64,000 nt of DNA from NCBI GenBank assembly GCA_963920665.1, contig OY987263.1:45171218-45235217 (forward strand), written 5' to 3'. Below are positions 43,991-55,950 of the stretch, piece after piece. A program made the translations under genes and the position numbers. The notes below the pieces were generated by a model, which had not been told where the DNA came from, searched no databases, and saw only the letters and a program-made list of their open reading frames with translations. Position 1 is the stretch's first letter. Each line of letters begins with the position of its first letter. This DNA comes from Straminergon stramineum. Its lineage: Eukaryota > Streptophyta > Bryopsida > Hypnales > Calliergonaceae.

Positions 43991-46900
43991 TTAACCCCTA
44001 AAGTCCCAAGGCCTATTTTTTGGCATTAGAAATTTTTTGGGTAGATCATAGTTTTTATTTTGAGAAGTTTTTGGGGGTGAAATTTCTAAGAAAGTGGGTT
44101 AGAGGAGTACCTTTCTAAGACACTAATTTTCAAATGTAGAGGTTTTAGGGGAAAAAATACAATGCAAAAAGGTATTTTCTTTTCCAACAAGGGTAGATCG
44201 AGCAAGGAGGTTTACACCAAGGGATTTTTTGGGGCTAGTTTCCCCTTTGTTGGCTTCATTGCATAGGCAAAAATTTGGAGGGACACATTCAGAGTGGTCA
44301 AATTCTCACAAATCTAGTGAAATTTCTCCCAAAAAAACCAACATAGTTTATACTACAAATGAAAATTTCATAAAGTTCCTAGATCAATCTGGGCAAAAAA
44401 TAGGGCAGATCATAGGAACTTGTCAAGATTTACAACCTAACCTACTTTGCCTATAATTGGATCCTATTTGTCAAGGTCCAAATATTAGAAGTAGTTTTGT
44501 TGGCAATTACATCAAAGCCCTCGGAAGTATTCAATAGACATTGTAAAGAGCTCACTACTCTACCTTTCAACTATAGAAGTTGAGGCAACATTCTTTCTTC
44601 AAATGACAAAAATGAAGGGACAATTTTTTATTTTTTATTTTTGAAACTAAAGTGGTACATGAATGCAAGTAAGGCTGGAAAATAGGGTTTTCACCAATAT
44701 GTGCATGACTTACTTAGAGATTGCAGTACATTGCAACTACCAAAGTCCAAAATCCATAAAAAGCTACAATTGGAGTCCTAATTTTGCCATCACTGTTGCA
44801 TGCATGATATATTGGCTCCTATTCCATGATTTTACTAGTTCTTGCATTACTCTGTCACAATTCAAAACTCTTACAATTACTACATGGTGGCAACTCTAAT
44901 TACATAACTACTAATTAGCTGCCATAGACACCTACAAACTTGAATAAATCTAACTGCATCAAAATTGAAGACACTAATTTTGAAATGATATTTGTTCACT
45001 AAGGTTGCACTCACTATGCCCTCTTAATCCATCATATTACAAATAGCTCCATTCTTTGTGTCGCAACCACTTTTCCATATGCCACCAAAATTCCATTTTC
45101 CTTGTACAAATGAGATCTTTGAAGTTTTGGCCATCATTTGGAAACATGACTACTTGCAATTAAGTATTCACTAGCCTTAGTTCACAAGAAGGAAGTATGA
45201 GACTTTTTCACTGAGGCAAGAAAATCCCAAGAGTTGGGTTGGTGGGAAGTGTACAGGACACCTACTCCTAGTCCACCTTCCAAGCAATGGATTCCTAAAT
45301 ATTTTTGATCAATTTTTTTTAATTAAACCATTCTTAGTGAAATGGAGGCAACATTCTTACATCACCCAAACATATACCCTAAAATCCCCAAATGACCCTA
45401 GTACCTACTCTAGGAACTTCCAAGGCCTAATTTTGCGTAAAATTGGCTATCAGGACACCAAATGGATCAAATTGTTGTCCTAAATTAAGATTTCAGCACA
45501 CCACAACCACTCAAAATCCTAACTCACTTCTTGAATTGACACCATGCACCTCCCTAATTCCATAGATCCAATCCCTAACAAACTCATACATCCCTTTTAG
45601 GCCAATTAACTTTTTTCTTCCATTTCATCATTCACATCTCAACCCTAATATTACCTCTAATTAGGTAGCACTTTCGCACTTGTCCTGAAACCCTAAAAAA
45701 TCCAACTCAAACTTCATGCATCTTCTTTAAACATTTACATCTCACAAGAGAATTCCATGCATGTCCATTAAACCACTCATTCAAAATTGATAAGACAAAA
45801 TCATATTGTAAATAGCATTACATTTAAATTCAATTGGAATCACAAGAAAAAATGAAATACCCAAACAACTTGCTACTAAACGGCCATCAGACCTTGCGAC
45901 ACTAAATTTGTTGCCCCGACTTCATCCTTGCTTCAAATTGGGCAAGCCTCATTCCGTTGAAAAGCTAAGTTCTCCATCTTTTTCCTCACATAATTTTAGG
46001 TCAATCCTCCATACCAAACTCTTGCAGTCGTTTGCCAAAGTTGTTAGTCTTCCATAGTGGAGGCAACTAACCTTATACTAAATTGGCCGCCCCGTCCTTG
46101 TCCTTGCTTGGATTTAATTGAGACTTGTCTTGTTGAAAATTTAACTTTTTCTTCTCCATCCTCCCAAAAATTCATCCCATTCCACATGTTCAATCTTCCG
46201 CAATTGATCACCAAAGTTGTCAGTCCCCTCCAAATTCAAAAAATCCTAATTCTCTCCACTCCATTTCCCATCTAGCTGACCTCAATTTCATCATTTCATC
46301 ACCATTTTTTCTCCAAAAAATAGTGACCTACTCAACAAATTGTCCTACCTTGGTTCTCTCCTTTTAGTTTCTAGCTTCTCATGCCTAAAAAATGCTCATA
46401 ATTACAAAGTTGCTTTCAAAACACACATGCACAAAAAGTTGAGGGAATTGAGAGAGAGAAGGCTCCAAACCATAATTTTCCTATGATCAAACTTTCTGAC
46501 GGATTAATTTTCATAACTACATTTCATTCCCCCCCTAATTTACTGTTAATATGCTAAATTAGTATAAAACGTGCTAAATTATTGAAATTGCTCTAATTTA
46601 AAGTAAACTATACTAATTTAGTGTAGACTACTCTAATTCATTATAATACCCCCTAAAGTACTATTTTTTTGCCTAATCTAGTGGTTTTACCACTATTTTA
46701 GTGTTCCGGTAGTAGTTTTAAGTTTACTAATTTCTTTTGTGTTTTTCATATTTATTGTTTTTTGTGGTTTTTAATTTACTTTTAGTTTCATTTCCTACTT
46801 CTGGTCTTTTGTTTTCATTTTGGTTTTTCATTTTTGGTTTTCATTTTGATAACTTCTTTTTCTTGTTAGCCTCATTTGGTTACTCTACCAAATCTTTCTT

Positions 46901-47719
46901 AAACCCTAACTACCTAACCAACCATATGTAGTCGATCTGAAATTTCAAGCTCATTTAGGAATGGGCAATTATTTTCTTGTGATTGATTTGAATTTTTTAC
47001 AAGCAGTTTCAAAGGTTAACAATTGAAATTTTTTGTTTTTCACTGAAAAAGGGTAATACTTGATTTTTAAGAGGTCCTCAAAGGCATATATGTATCTTAG
47101 TGGAAGAATAAAGCTTGCAAATTTTAATTGATTTCTTGGCTTTGAGCAAAGCTTAGACATTTCACTTGATTTAAGATCTAAAAAATTCTACTTGTCCATT
47201 TGCTTTGAAAATGGTCCCAATGGAAAGAGTTAAGTGTTTTCATGATTGTCACCATTGAAAATTTAAACATGCAAATGTTGATTTGAAGTAAATTGCGATT
47301 TCTACTTATAAAAAAAAATTGCATTTCAACAATTGCAAGGTGGATTGTGTAATGAGTTTGATAGCTCTTCATTTGAACTTGAGGTTTTTGGAAGTTCATT
47401 TTAGTGTGCTAACACAAATTATAGTCAGTCATGTCACCTTGAATTCCAAGAAAACTTTTATATGCAAATTTCTAAAACATTGTAGAGAAGGGCAATATAC
47501 TAAAACTAAAAAATGTACATTTCTCTTGTTATAATCTCACAATACTTAGGCAATTTTGCACTCAAAATTGGTAAGCATACTAATAAGCAAGCTCTTTAAA
47601 CATCTCTATGGTTAGATTTTGAAAAATAAACAATTTGCTTCATTGGGGATAACTATAAGCCTATGTTCTTTTTTCATAGTGAAAATACACTTGGAAAGGC
47701 TTAGGCTTTAAGGGGTTAA
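43991..47719. mobile_element. Candidate TTAA-bounded element D (3.7 kb, non-coding)
   Basis: Left end TTAACCCCTAAAGTCCCAAGGCC (43991) and right end GGCTTAGGCTTTAAGGGGTTAA (to 47719) form an imperfect ~20-bp inverted repeat including TTAA. The interior is AT-rich with no transposase. The pairing of these two ends is uncertain; they may belong to different elements. Confidence 0.45.
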
Positions 47720-48959
47720 CATCTTTATAGTTTTAAATCCCTATTTTTTTCCCTAGAATTTCTTTTGATTTTCTCCTAATTGCATTTTCTAGCATCTCGC
47801 CCTAACCTCCTAAAGTTTCCATTGCTTTTCAACGAAAAACTCCCTAATTGATGGCTGTGGCGTAATCCGGAGTACTAACACTTCCAGAGTACTAACACTT
47901 CCAAACTTTTTAATTCATGCCTAACGTTTATATTTTTGGATTTTTAAATAGTGAACCAAGATGGTGGTTCATAGGAAGCAAATAGGAGGAGGAGGAAATC
48001 ACACACAACTACATTCAAAAAGGAGGGTCAACGAAAGGTGTCGAGATTTTCTTTATTGATTCAAATAAGCTAGAGGACCATTGCGGGGTTTAGAGACAAC
48101 ACTGGATCCACAAATAGAATATGTGATAGAGTTGACAGTGACGAGGGTTGCTATTGGGACATCGAAGGCAACGAGGAGGCCTACGCATTTGGAGTTTAGA
48201 GCAACAAAGATAATGATTGATACTAGTAGACTCCGGATTTGCCAATCCACCCAGTGGTTGCAAAGGCTTCAACAACCAACAGTGTAGGTAGGGAGAAAAT
48301 TCTTTCCATCCCCTCAAAGATCTCCCTAGTTGATTGTTTTATGCACTTGCTCAAACAGATGGAGACAACATCCAAGGGGGCGAGGGGCAAGCCAAATGTC
48401 TGATGTAATTGTTGAACATTTCACAATTGTGCTCCTTGCATGTTCAAAGAGGTAGTTTAAAGTGCATGACCATCCAAAGTTTTGCATTCTAACATCCAAC
48501 ACCACTTTTATAGAGAAGTTGTATATACACTTGGCTGGTGTAGAAAGAGGCAATTTCATTCAGACATCCACCGATTTATCAAGGAGAGTGTGTATCCAAA
48601 CCAAGTAGTTGCAAGTGCTTCTATAGGATAGAAACACAATGCCTAAATATCCCACGTTTATCAAGGGAAAGTAGGTATGTTTCTTATATTCCCACCTTCT
48701 AATTCCATTTTCTATTTCTACCTTCTATTTCCACCTTGTACTTCTTAGTGTAAATCTATCTTCTAGCCTATATATGCATTCCCATTTTTTTTTGAAAAGA
48801 TTAAAAGGCTTCAAGAATATTTACCAACTACTACATATGTCCAAAGCTTGCCACGAATGACATTCCCCCATAGCGCAATGCTAGGCTCCAGGTTCTATTG
48901 ACCTTCATTGTAAGTGATGACCACACTTTGGCAATAGCTACAAAGGCGGAGAGAGGGCA
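47720..48959. other. Decayed unassigned sequence
   Basis: Somewhat less AT-rich than its flanks, with short frames on both strands (for example 48081-48287 plus). None has a recognisable domain. It may be the 5' part of the piggyBac element that follows. Confidence 0.3.
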
Positions 48960-49679
48960 AATTTGAGCAGTATCAAAATGTGTAGTACCAATGACGACTA
49001 CGGAAGGAATGATTCACAACAAGGATACAACAATCATGTAGGAAATAACTACAACATAAATGAAATGGAAATTGGAAAACCTGATGGGGATTTCTTTAAC
49101 AACCAAGAGTAGCATGATGACAATACAAGTGAGTCCATCTATGATAGTACATTCAAATTGGTTGACTTTGGTGAAGAAGAGGATGATGATCGTGAATTCA
49201 CAAAATTAGAACATTAGTGACCACCCAAGGTCTAGCACCAACCAAATTTCTTGACAAGGTTTGAATGTAGCCAACCTTATAGGAGGTGTCTATAGCAACT
49301 TGCAAGTGGGAGGAGGTAAAATGTTGCATGCTACTAAGTGGGAGAATTCCAGTTCTGGCAAGCAATCCATTGATGACCTATTTGGCTTAATTGTGATAAG
49401 TGATCAAATAGTTGTTGAAGACCAAATAGACTTCAGCTAGGCCAATGGGGCAGTCCCCATGGTGATAGGGTCAACCTCCCATGGCCGTTGGTGAAGGGCA
49501 AGTTCTACAATGTTGTTGGGTAGAATAGGCCCCCCTTGACCTAGTGTTGAAGAAAAACTAGCCCCTCAGGTACAAGCCGACCTTGTTTTTTCCTAAATTT
49601 CTAGAGGAGGGTGTTGAGTAGTTGGTAAGTGAAGACAATTATGAGGTGCCTATTGATTTTTTCCACTACAAAAAAACCA

Positions 49680-50280
49680 GTGTTTTATGACTATGAAAAT
49701 ATGACTAGAGATGACTGGCAACTACTCACAGTCATATTTTTGGAGCCTAAGACCTTGGAAAAGAATATGACTACAAATATGACAGTTAGTCATATTCTAG
49801 CGTGGTATTTTGAGGACGTATAGTATACGCGCATTGGGAACACCAAAATACTTCATAGGGAACGATAGGGAACATGTTTGGAGAACGTCCAGTCATATTT
49901 GGTAGTCATATTTTTACAGCAATCATATTTGGCAGTCATATCTTTAAGGTTGTGAATTTTTTCTCTTTTAGGGCAGCCCAAGGTAACTTTGGGTGGGAAA
50001 CATGCTTGGAGAGGTCCTAGTCATATTTTTGCTTTAGTTATATTTTGTAGTCGTATTTTGTAGGCAATCATATTTTGCAATCATATCTTTATGGTTGTGA
50101 CTTTTTTTTTCTTTTAGGTTGGCCCAAGGTAAATTTGGGTGGGAAACATGCTTGGAGAGGTCCTAGTCATATTTTTGCTTCAGTCATATTTCATAGTCAT
50201 ATTTTTTGTTTTGTTTTGTGTGTGGGCAACCCAAGGAAAAGGTGGGCAATCTAAAATGGCCTTCTCATATTTTGGCCATA
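49680..50280. repeat. Left subterminal AGTCATATTT array of the CACTA element
   Basis: More than a dozen (A)GTCATATTT motifs and inverted AATATGACT, at irregular 10-60 bp spacing. These are presumed transposase-binding sites. Confidence 0.75.
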
Positions 50281-50899
50281 GGGACATCCCTTAGGGTGTA
50301 CACATCACTTTTTTTATTTCTATTAAAAAAAAGATTATTTTTTGTTGTATATTTTGTCTATAACAAAATTGGCGTCCAATAAATTTAGGTGCCACATGTT
50401 CATATTTCAATTCATTAATTTATATTATTCATAGGTTTTACAAGTGAATTACAAAAAAATAAATCAATTAATGGTAGGAGACAATAGATGGGTTCATATT
50501 TAGATCATCTCGTAAGAAGGGATTGGGGAAGGGTCTCCAAATGCATGTGAAACGTATTTTGATTTTAAGGTTCACATACACTTTTGGTGACAACGGCGGT
50601 CCTTAGAAGTAGTATTTCAAACGTAGACTTCGTTATCATTACATAGAGGGTTTATTATTTTATATACACATTAGGTCAAGAAAAGATGGTCAATCTTGCA
50701 AGAGAGTGCAATGGCAGCATTGGTGCTTGATGTATCATATGATAAATGCTATTCATTTCATTGACATTTTCCTACAAAGACCAACACGGTTACATGGTGT
50801 ATTTCTATGTGATGTGTTGAAGAGAATTTTATATACAAAATTAAAATTAAAACATGAAAGACAACTTCATTTACAGCACTTGTAGCCATGATTGGGGAA

Positions 50900-51091
50900 T
50901 CAATGATAATCTGCATCAAAGTATTGTATGTCATTTGCTTCTATGTCATCATTAATCAAACGTTGCAATGCAGTTGCAACCACATTGGGCTTTACTTCCA
51001 CTACATTGTACATGATGGGTGTCTTTGGTATGAGGTCTTCATGCAAGGTCATGGCTTCTAGTCCATGAAAATTAGTTGTCTTATCCAACAC
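50900..51091 (-). other. Short coding-like fragment inside the CACTA element
   Basis: A 63-codon minus-strand frame (ends LQRLINDDIEANDIQYFDADYH after a hydrophilic start). Its composition looks like real protein, but I recognise no family. It may be a scrap of a captured gene or of the element's own protein. Confidence 0.25.
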
Positions 51092-51830
51092 TAAAACAAA
51101 ATGGATGTTTTATGACTCTGAAAATATGACTAAGGATGATTGGTGACTACTTGTAGTAATATTTTTGGAGGCCAATGCTTTGGAGAGAAATATGATTGCT
51201 ACTTATATTTTGGCCTTGTACATCGTGGGCTTATAGTATATATTTGTTTGGAACACCAAAATATTTTATAGGGCTTCATGAGGAACATGTTTGGGAAACG
51301 CACAATCATATTTAATAGTCATATTTTGCAGTCATATTTCTATGATAGTCACATTTTTTTCCTTTACGGCAACCTGAAGAAATTTGGATGGGGAATATAT
51401 TTGGAGAGTGCTAAGTCATACTTTCACTTTAGTCATATTTGTTAGTCATATTTTCACTTTAGTCATATTTTGCAGTCATATTTTGTAGATATATTTCTTT
51501 GGTAGTTATTTTTTTTCCTTATTTTTTTTTCTTTGGAGGAAGCCTAAGGAAAAGGTAGGCAATCTAAGATGACTCTTTTATATTTTGCCCCTAGAGGCCA
51601 TTCCTTGGAATTAAGGCATGACTTTGTTTAATACCTATTAAAATAAATTCTTTTCTTTTGTATAATGTGTCTATTAAAGAATTAATGTCCAAATAATTTA
51701 TGGTGGCATATGTTTATATTTTTATTAATATATTTAAAAAATTTATAGGAATTAGAAAAGGAATAGAGAAGAATAAAATAATTAATAATAGAAGATAATA
51801 AATGTTTTTTTGAGGATTTAAGGGAAAATT
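51089..51830. repeat. Internal second copy of the CACTA left end
   Basis: CACTAAAACAAAATGGATGTTTTATGACTCTGAAAATATGACT begins here. The following ~740 bp parallels 49664-50520, with shared GGAACACCAAAATA, GAACATGTTTGG and the subterminal motifs. It may be a nested element or a duplicated terminus; no second matching right end was found. Confidence 0.65.
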
Positions 51831-53939
51831 AGAGAGGAATAAAAGCCTATAGACAGACCAAAGCACCAAGGTGGGACTAAACCTGAGAACCTAAGATGAA
51901 AACCAATCCTTCCTTGACCCAATATTGGAATTTGTCATGGGTTTGACTAATTATGCTAATTGATTGTGATGGTTAATACAAAACAAAAACTAATGCATTT
52001 AAACTGGTAATATAGATTGAAGGTTGTGGAGTTTAGAAAAAATACTTGAAGCTTAGGAAAGATCTAATTCAAGGAAAAGAAAGAAGAATGTGAGCAAAAT
52101 TCATACCCAAGTGGCCATGAAGCAAGAGTAAGCGAGGAGTGTGATTTGTGTTGAGAGTCTCTAGGTGTTTGAAGAAGAATTGTAGGTTCCAAGTTACTAT
52201 TGGAAACTTTGGACATGGTTAAGAGATTAATATGACCCCCTTATAGGGATTTGACTTTGTATTATACAGAGATCGTTGATTACAATACACATAGTTGACC
52301 AAATGAAGTTTCAAAGTCTTAAGTAGATATTTAGTTAGCAATTATGAAGTTGATGTCATTACAATTGTTTGATTCCTAGAGTAATTAGAAATCAATTAGT
52401 AGTAATAGAAGTTAAAGATTGCAATTCTAAACTATCCCCAAAAATAAAGGAAAAAAAAAATATTGAAAATAATATAGAGAAAGTAAAGAGGGAAAAGTAG
52501 AAAGAAATAGGTTGAAAGAAAAGAATTAGATCATATATCTAATTTATACTTCTTGTTGTAAAAGTTTTTATTTAAGTTATATACAAAAACACAATAAATG
52601 CAATAAAAATGGATTAAAGTAGACCTCATGATACAATTACAAATTTACAATATACTTGTTGAATTGTTGAAAAATGGGGATGTGATGGAAACAAATTCCA
52701 AGGCATGTCCTTAAATTTGGCATTTAGTTTTTTCTCTTCTTGTAGAAACTATATTTGCGCTACAAATTAGAGGTTTAGATCAAACCTCTAAGAATTTATT
52801 AAATCCAAATTTGAATTCAAGATCACTTAGTTAATTTGTAGAAAATTCTAGTAACATATCACACTTTAAAAAATAGATAAAAATTATGGAAGATAGAGAA
52901 CAATGAAATTGAATATTCTATAGTATTAGTTTTAGATAAAAAAATATGAAAGTTCATCCAATTCAAGTCAAAAAGGGAACTTGAAATGTAGTGACATTTA
53001 GAATCCAATTTTGAAAGTAAAAATGAATTTAGACTTATAGGCTAAAAGAAAATGTTGGATGAAATCTTGAAGGATGAATTAGAGACAAACCTTCATCTAT
53101 TTATATTTTTTTGTTATTGGGCTTCAAATTTCCTAAGTTAGATATTTAAGTATTGTTCAATGGGCATTCTAAGCAGTGAACAATTTTTTTTCTAATGATA
53201 AACTATAAGTGGTTCACATCTAAACTAAAACAAACACAAATTAGAAAAATTAGAAGTTTTAATTGATTTTGGCCAATCTAGGTCAAAATTTTAGACCTCC
53301 AAATATTAAGGATATAAATAAAATACTCACATATATCATGTATTGAAGTTTGTCTTTTTCTTAAAAAGGTTCTCTACAATGTCATGTAAGTTATATTTAT
53401 AAAGGGACATTAAAGGTCTGTTTAGAAGTCACAAAATTATTCATATGAAGATTGAGGCTTACTATGATACACATGCTTGTATTGCAATTAAAAGATGGTT
53501 GCTTAAATGTTCTTTGAAGGATATAGACTATAAAAATATAATCCTTTTTTCTACTTCAAAGATACTTTAAAATAGTGTTTCTATCAAATATTTTTACTCT
53601 TATATACTTAGTGCATAGACATAGATACTTTGATTGATGCAAGACATTTGCTAAGTTGTCTTTTTTTGCTATAACTGTAGGTGTTGAAGGCCTTGCAATT
53701 TTCCTTTAGACATTTTGTAGAATTGTATTGCAACATACATCCACTTTGAAGCAAATTTTGTTGTTAAAATAGCTTAGTTGCTTAGTATAGTCAGATTTAG
53801 TAAGTTGCATGACTACGTCAAGTCACATGACTAAAGCAAGTCATGTGCATGACTAGGGTAAGTCACATAACTAGAGTTTGAAAACCCTAGCCACCACTTC
53901 TATGTAGCCGCCATTGATTTAAGGTTTTGAAACCCTAAC
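51831..53939. other. CACTA interior, AT-rich
   Basis: No gene, RNA or distinct repeat can be supported. Confidence 0.4.
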
Positions 53940-54660
53940 TGCCGTTTTCTTCTTCGTCTTCTTCTTCTTCTTCTTTGTTTTTGGTTGCCTCTTAGGGTTT
54001 GCTTCTTGTTGTTTTGTAGCTTTGGCTTCTTCTTTCTTATTAATTCTTACTTTTTGTTGCTTCTTAGTTTTTGATTCTTGCTTCTAGTTTCCTCTTGTTA
54101 TCTTTTAATTCTTACTTTCTAATTCTTAATTCTTGCTTGTAGTTTTTGCTTGTTACATCTTAATTCTTGCTTCCTAGTTCTTGATTCTTGCTTCTAGACT
54201 TTTCTTTCTACCTCTTAATTCTTGTTTCCTAATTCTTGTCTCTTCTTGCTTCTTAGTTTTTTGCTTTTTGCTTCTAGTTTCCTCTTGTTATGTCTTAATT
54301 CTTGTTTCCTAATTCTTGTCTCTTATTGCTTCTTGCTTTTTATCTCTTCTTGATGCATTTTAACTTGTATTTCTCATTGCCTTTCAATTCTTGTTTTTCT
54401 TGTTATTTGTTGCATTTTATTGCATCTTAACTTGTCTTTCTTATTGTTTCTTGTTGCATCTTGATTTGTTTTTTCTTGTTATTTATAGCATCTTAAATTG
54501 TGTTTCTTGTTGCTTCTTATTGCATCTTAATTCTTACTTCTTGTTTCTTTTTGTTACATCTTACTTCTTGCTTATTATTACCTCTTAGCACTTGTTGTCT
54601 TCTAGTTTTGTTCCTTTTATCACTATTGTTGTTCTTTCCTCTTATTTTCTTGGGTTTTCT
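53940..54660. repeat. Pyrimidine-rich degenerate tandem array
   Basis: About 700 bp almost free of purine runs, made of TTAATTCTTGCTTCCTAATTCTTG, GCTTCTAGTTTCCTCTTGTTA and TTGTTGCATCTTAACTTGT units of about 45-60 bp, opening with (CTT)n. It lies inside the CACTA element. Confidence 0.75.
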
Positions 54661-55059
54661 AGAGATATAGTGATTATGGATTCTTCTTACTTTAAACTTG
54701 TGCTTCACATTTTATGTTGCTTTAAATTTTTGAAGATTGAGCTATGTTGTTCATATACTAAAAATTAACCTCTTTCATTTTATGTGTAGGCACTTAAAGT
54801 TGGATTGAAGTTATTGGAGGCTATTTACAACTCTAGAGAGACAACTTCTTCACATTTTGGTAAGGAATTACAATTCCTAGAATGTGTAGGAATATATATT
54901 TATAGACTGACATTGTGATATGTTTTTTGTTAGTAACTAATAAATGTCATTGAAAAGAGTCACATTTTTTTCTTGCATTTTCTCTCTTCAATATGATTAT
55001 CTTTGTGCATCTCAAAAATCAAATTTACTCATTTTTTATTGTATGTAGTCATTTATACA

Positions 55060-55950
55060 ACTACTAAACCATATTGATGCATGATTGCAACGCCTCATGT
55101 CAATTTAGAATGTATGGAAAATGTGATTACAATTTATGACAAAAGTTACTATAAACCTCAAGTCACCTAGTTACAAATATCACTTGCTTGAGTCATGTTT
55201 CATAATATATCTTAATCAAAATATGACTTGTTGTAGTTATATAATGCTCACAATCATGCCAATAATGTGACTCTATATTTTTAAAAATATAACTACATTC
55301 AGTCATAAAATTACTAGTAACATTCCATGTGAACTACTACATACCCAAAAATATGACTTACATCAGTCATATTTCACATCAATAAAAAAAGCGACTCATG
55401 AAAGTCATATTATACATCAATGAAAAATATGATCCACTAGAGTCATTTTCTACATCAACATGCAAAGAATATGACCCATGAGAGTCATTTTTCACATCGA
55501 CAAAAAATATGACTCACAAAAATCATATTCCACATCATCCCAAAATATGACTACAAAAAGTCATATGCCTCATCTGCCAAAATATGACTCACCATAGTCA
55601 TACTCCACGTCCGCCAAAATATGACTCACCATAGTCATACTCCACGTTTGCCAAAATATGACTACAAGCAGTCATATGCTACGTAGACTTTTTTTCCTTG
55701 CCCGGGCAGGTCAAGAGAAAGTCAAGTCTCCAAGAATAGTCAACGTATATGCCACATTGGCAAAATATGGCTAATTATACCTCCCAAATACGATGACTAC
55801 AAATATGACTCATGTCCGAAGCGACTAGTCGGTAATGACTAGACCCAGTCATGTTGCGTGTCATCTACAGTAATTCCTGCATGAGTCATATTTTCAAATT
55901 TTTTGACTCACTGCAGTCATTTTTTGCAGTCATAAAACATCCATTTTGTT
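55060..55950. repeat. Right subterminal AAATATGACT array of the CACTA element
   Basis: About twenty AAATATGACT / AGTCATA motifs. A nearly exact tandem repeat lies at 55575-55665 (CCAAAATATGACTCACCATAGTCATACTCCACG). Confidence 0.75.

Noticed and set aside
46737..46931. Phe-rich 64-codon frame
   Set aside because: It comes from a T-rich low-complexity stretch with no supporting features.
54391..54588. 65-codon hydrophobic frame suggesting a membrane protein
   Set aside because: It is a translation of the pyrimidine-rich tandem array (Phe/Leu/Cys/Ser codons).
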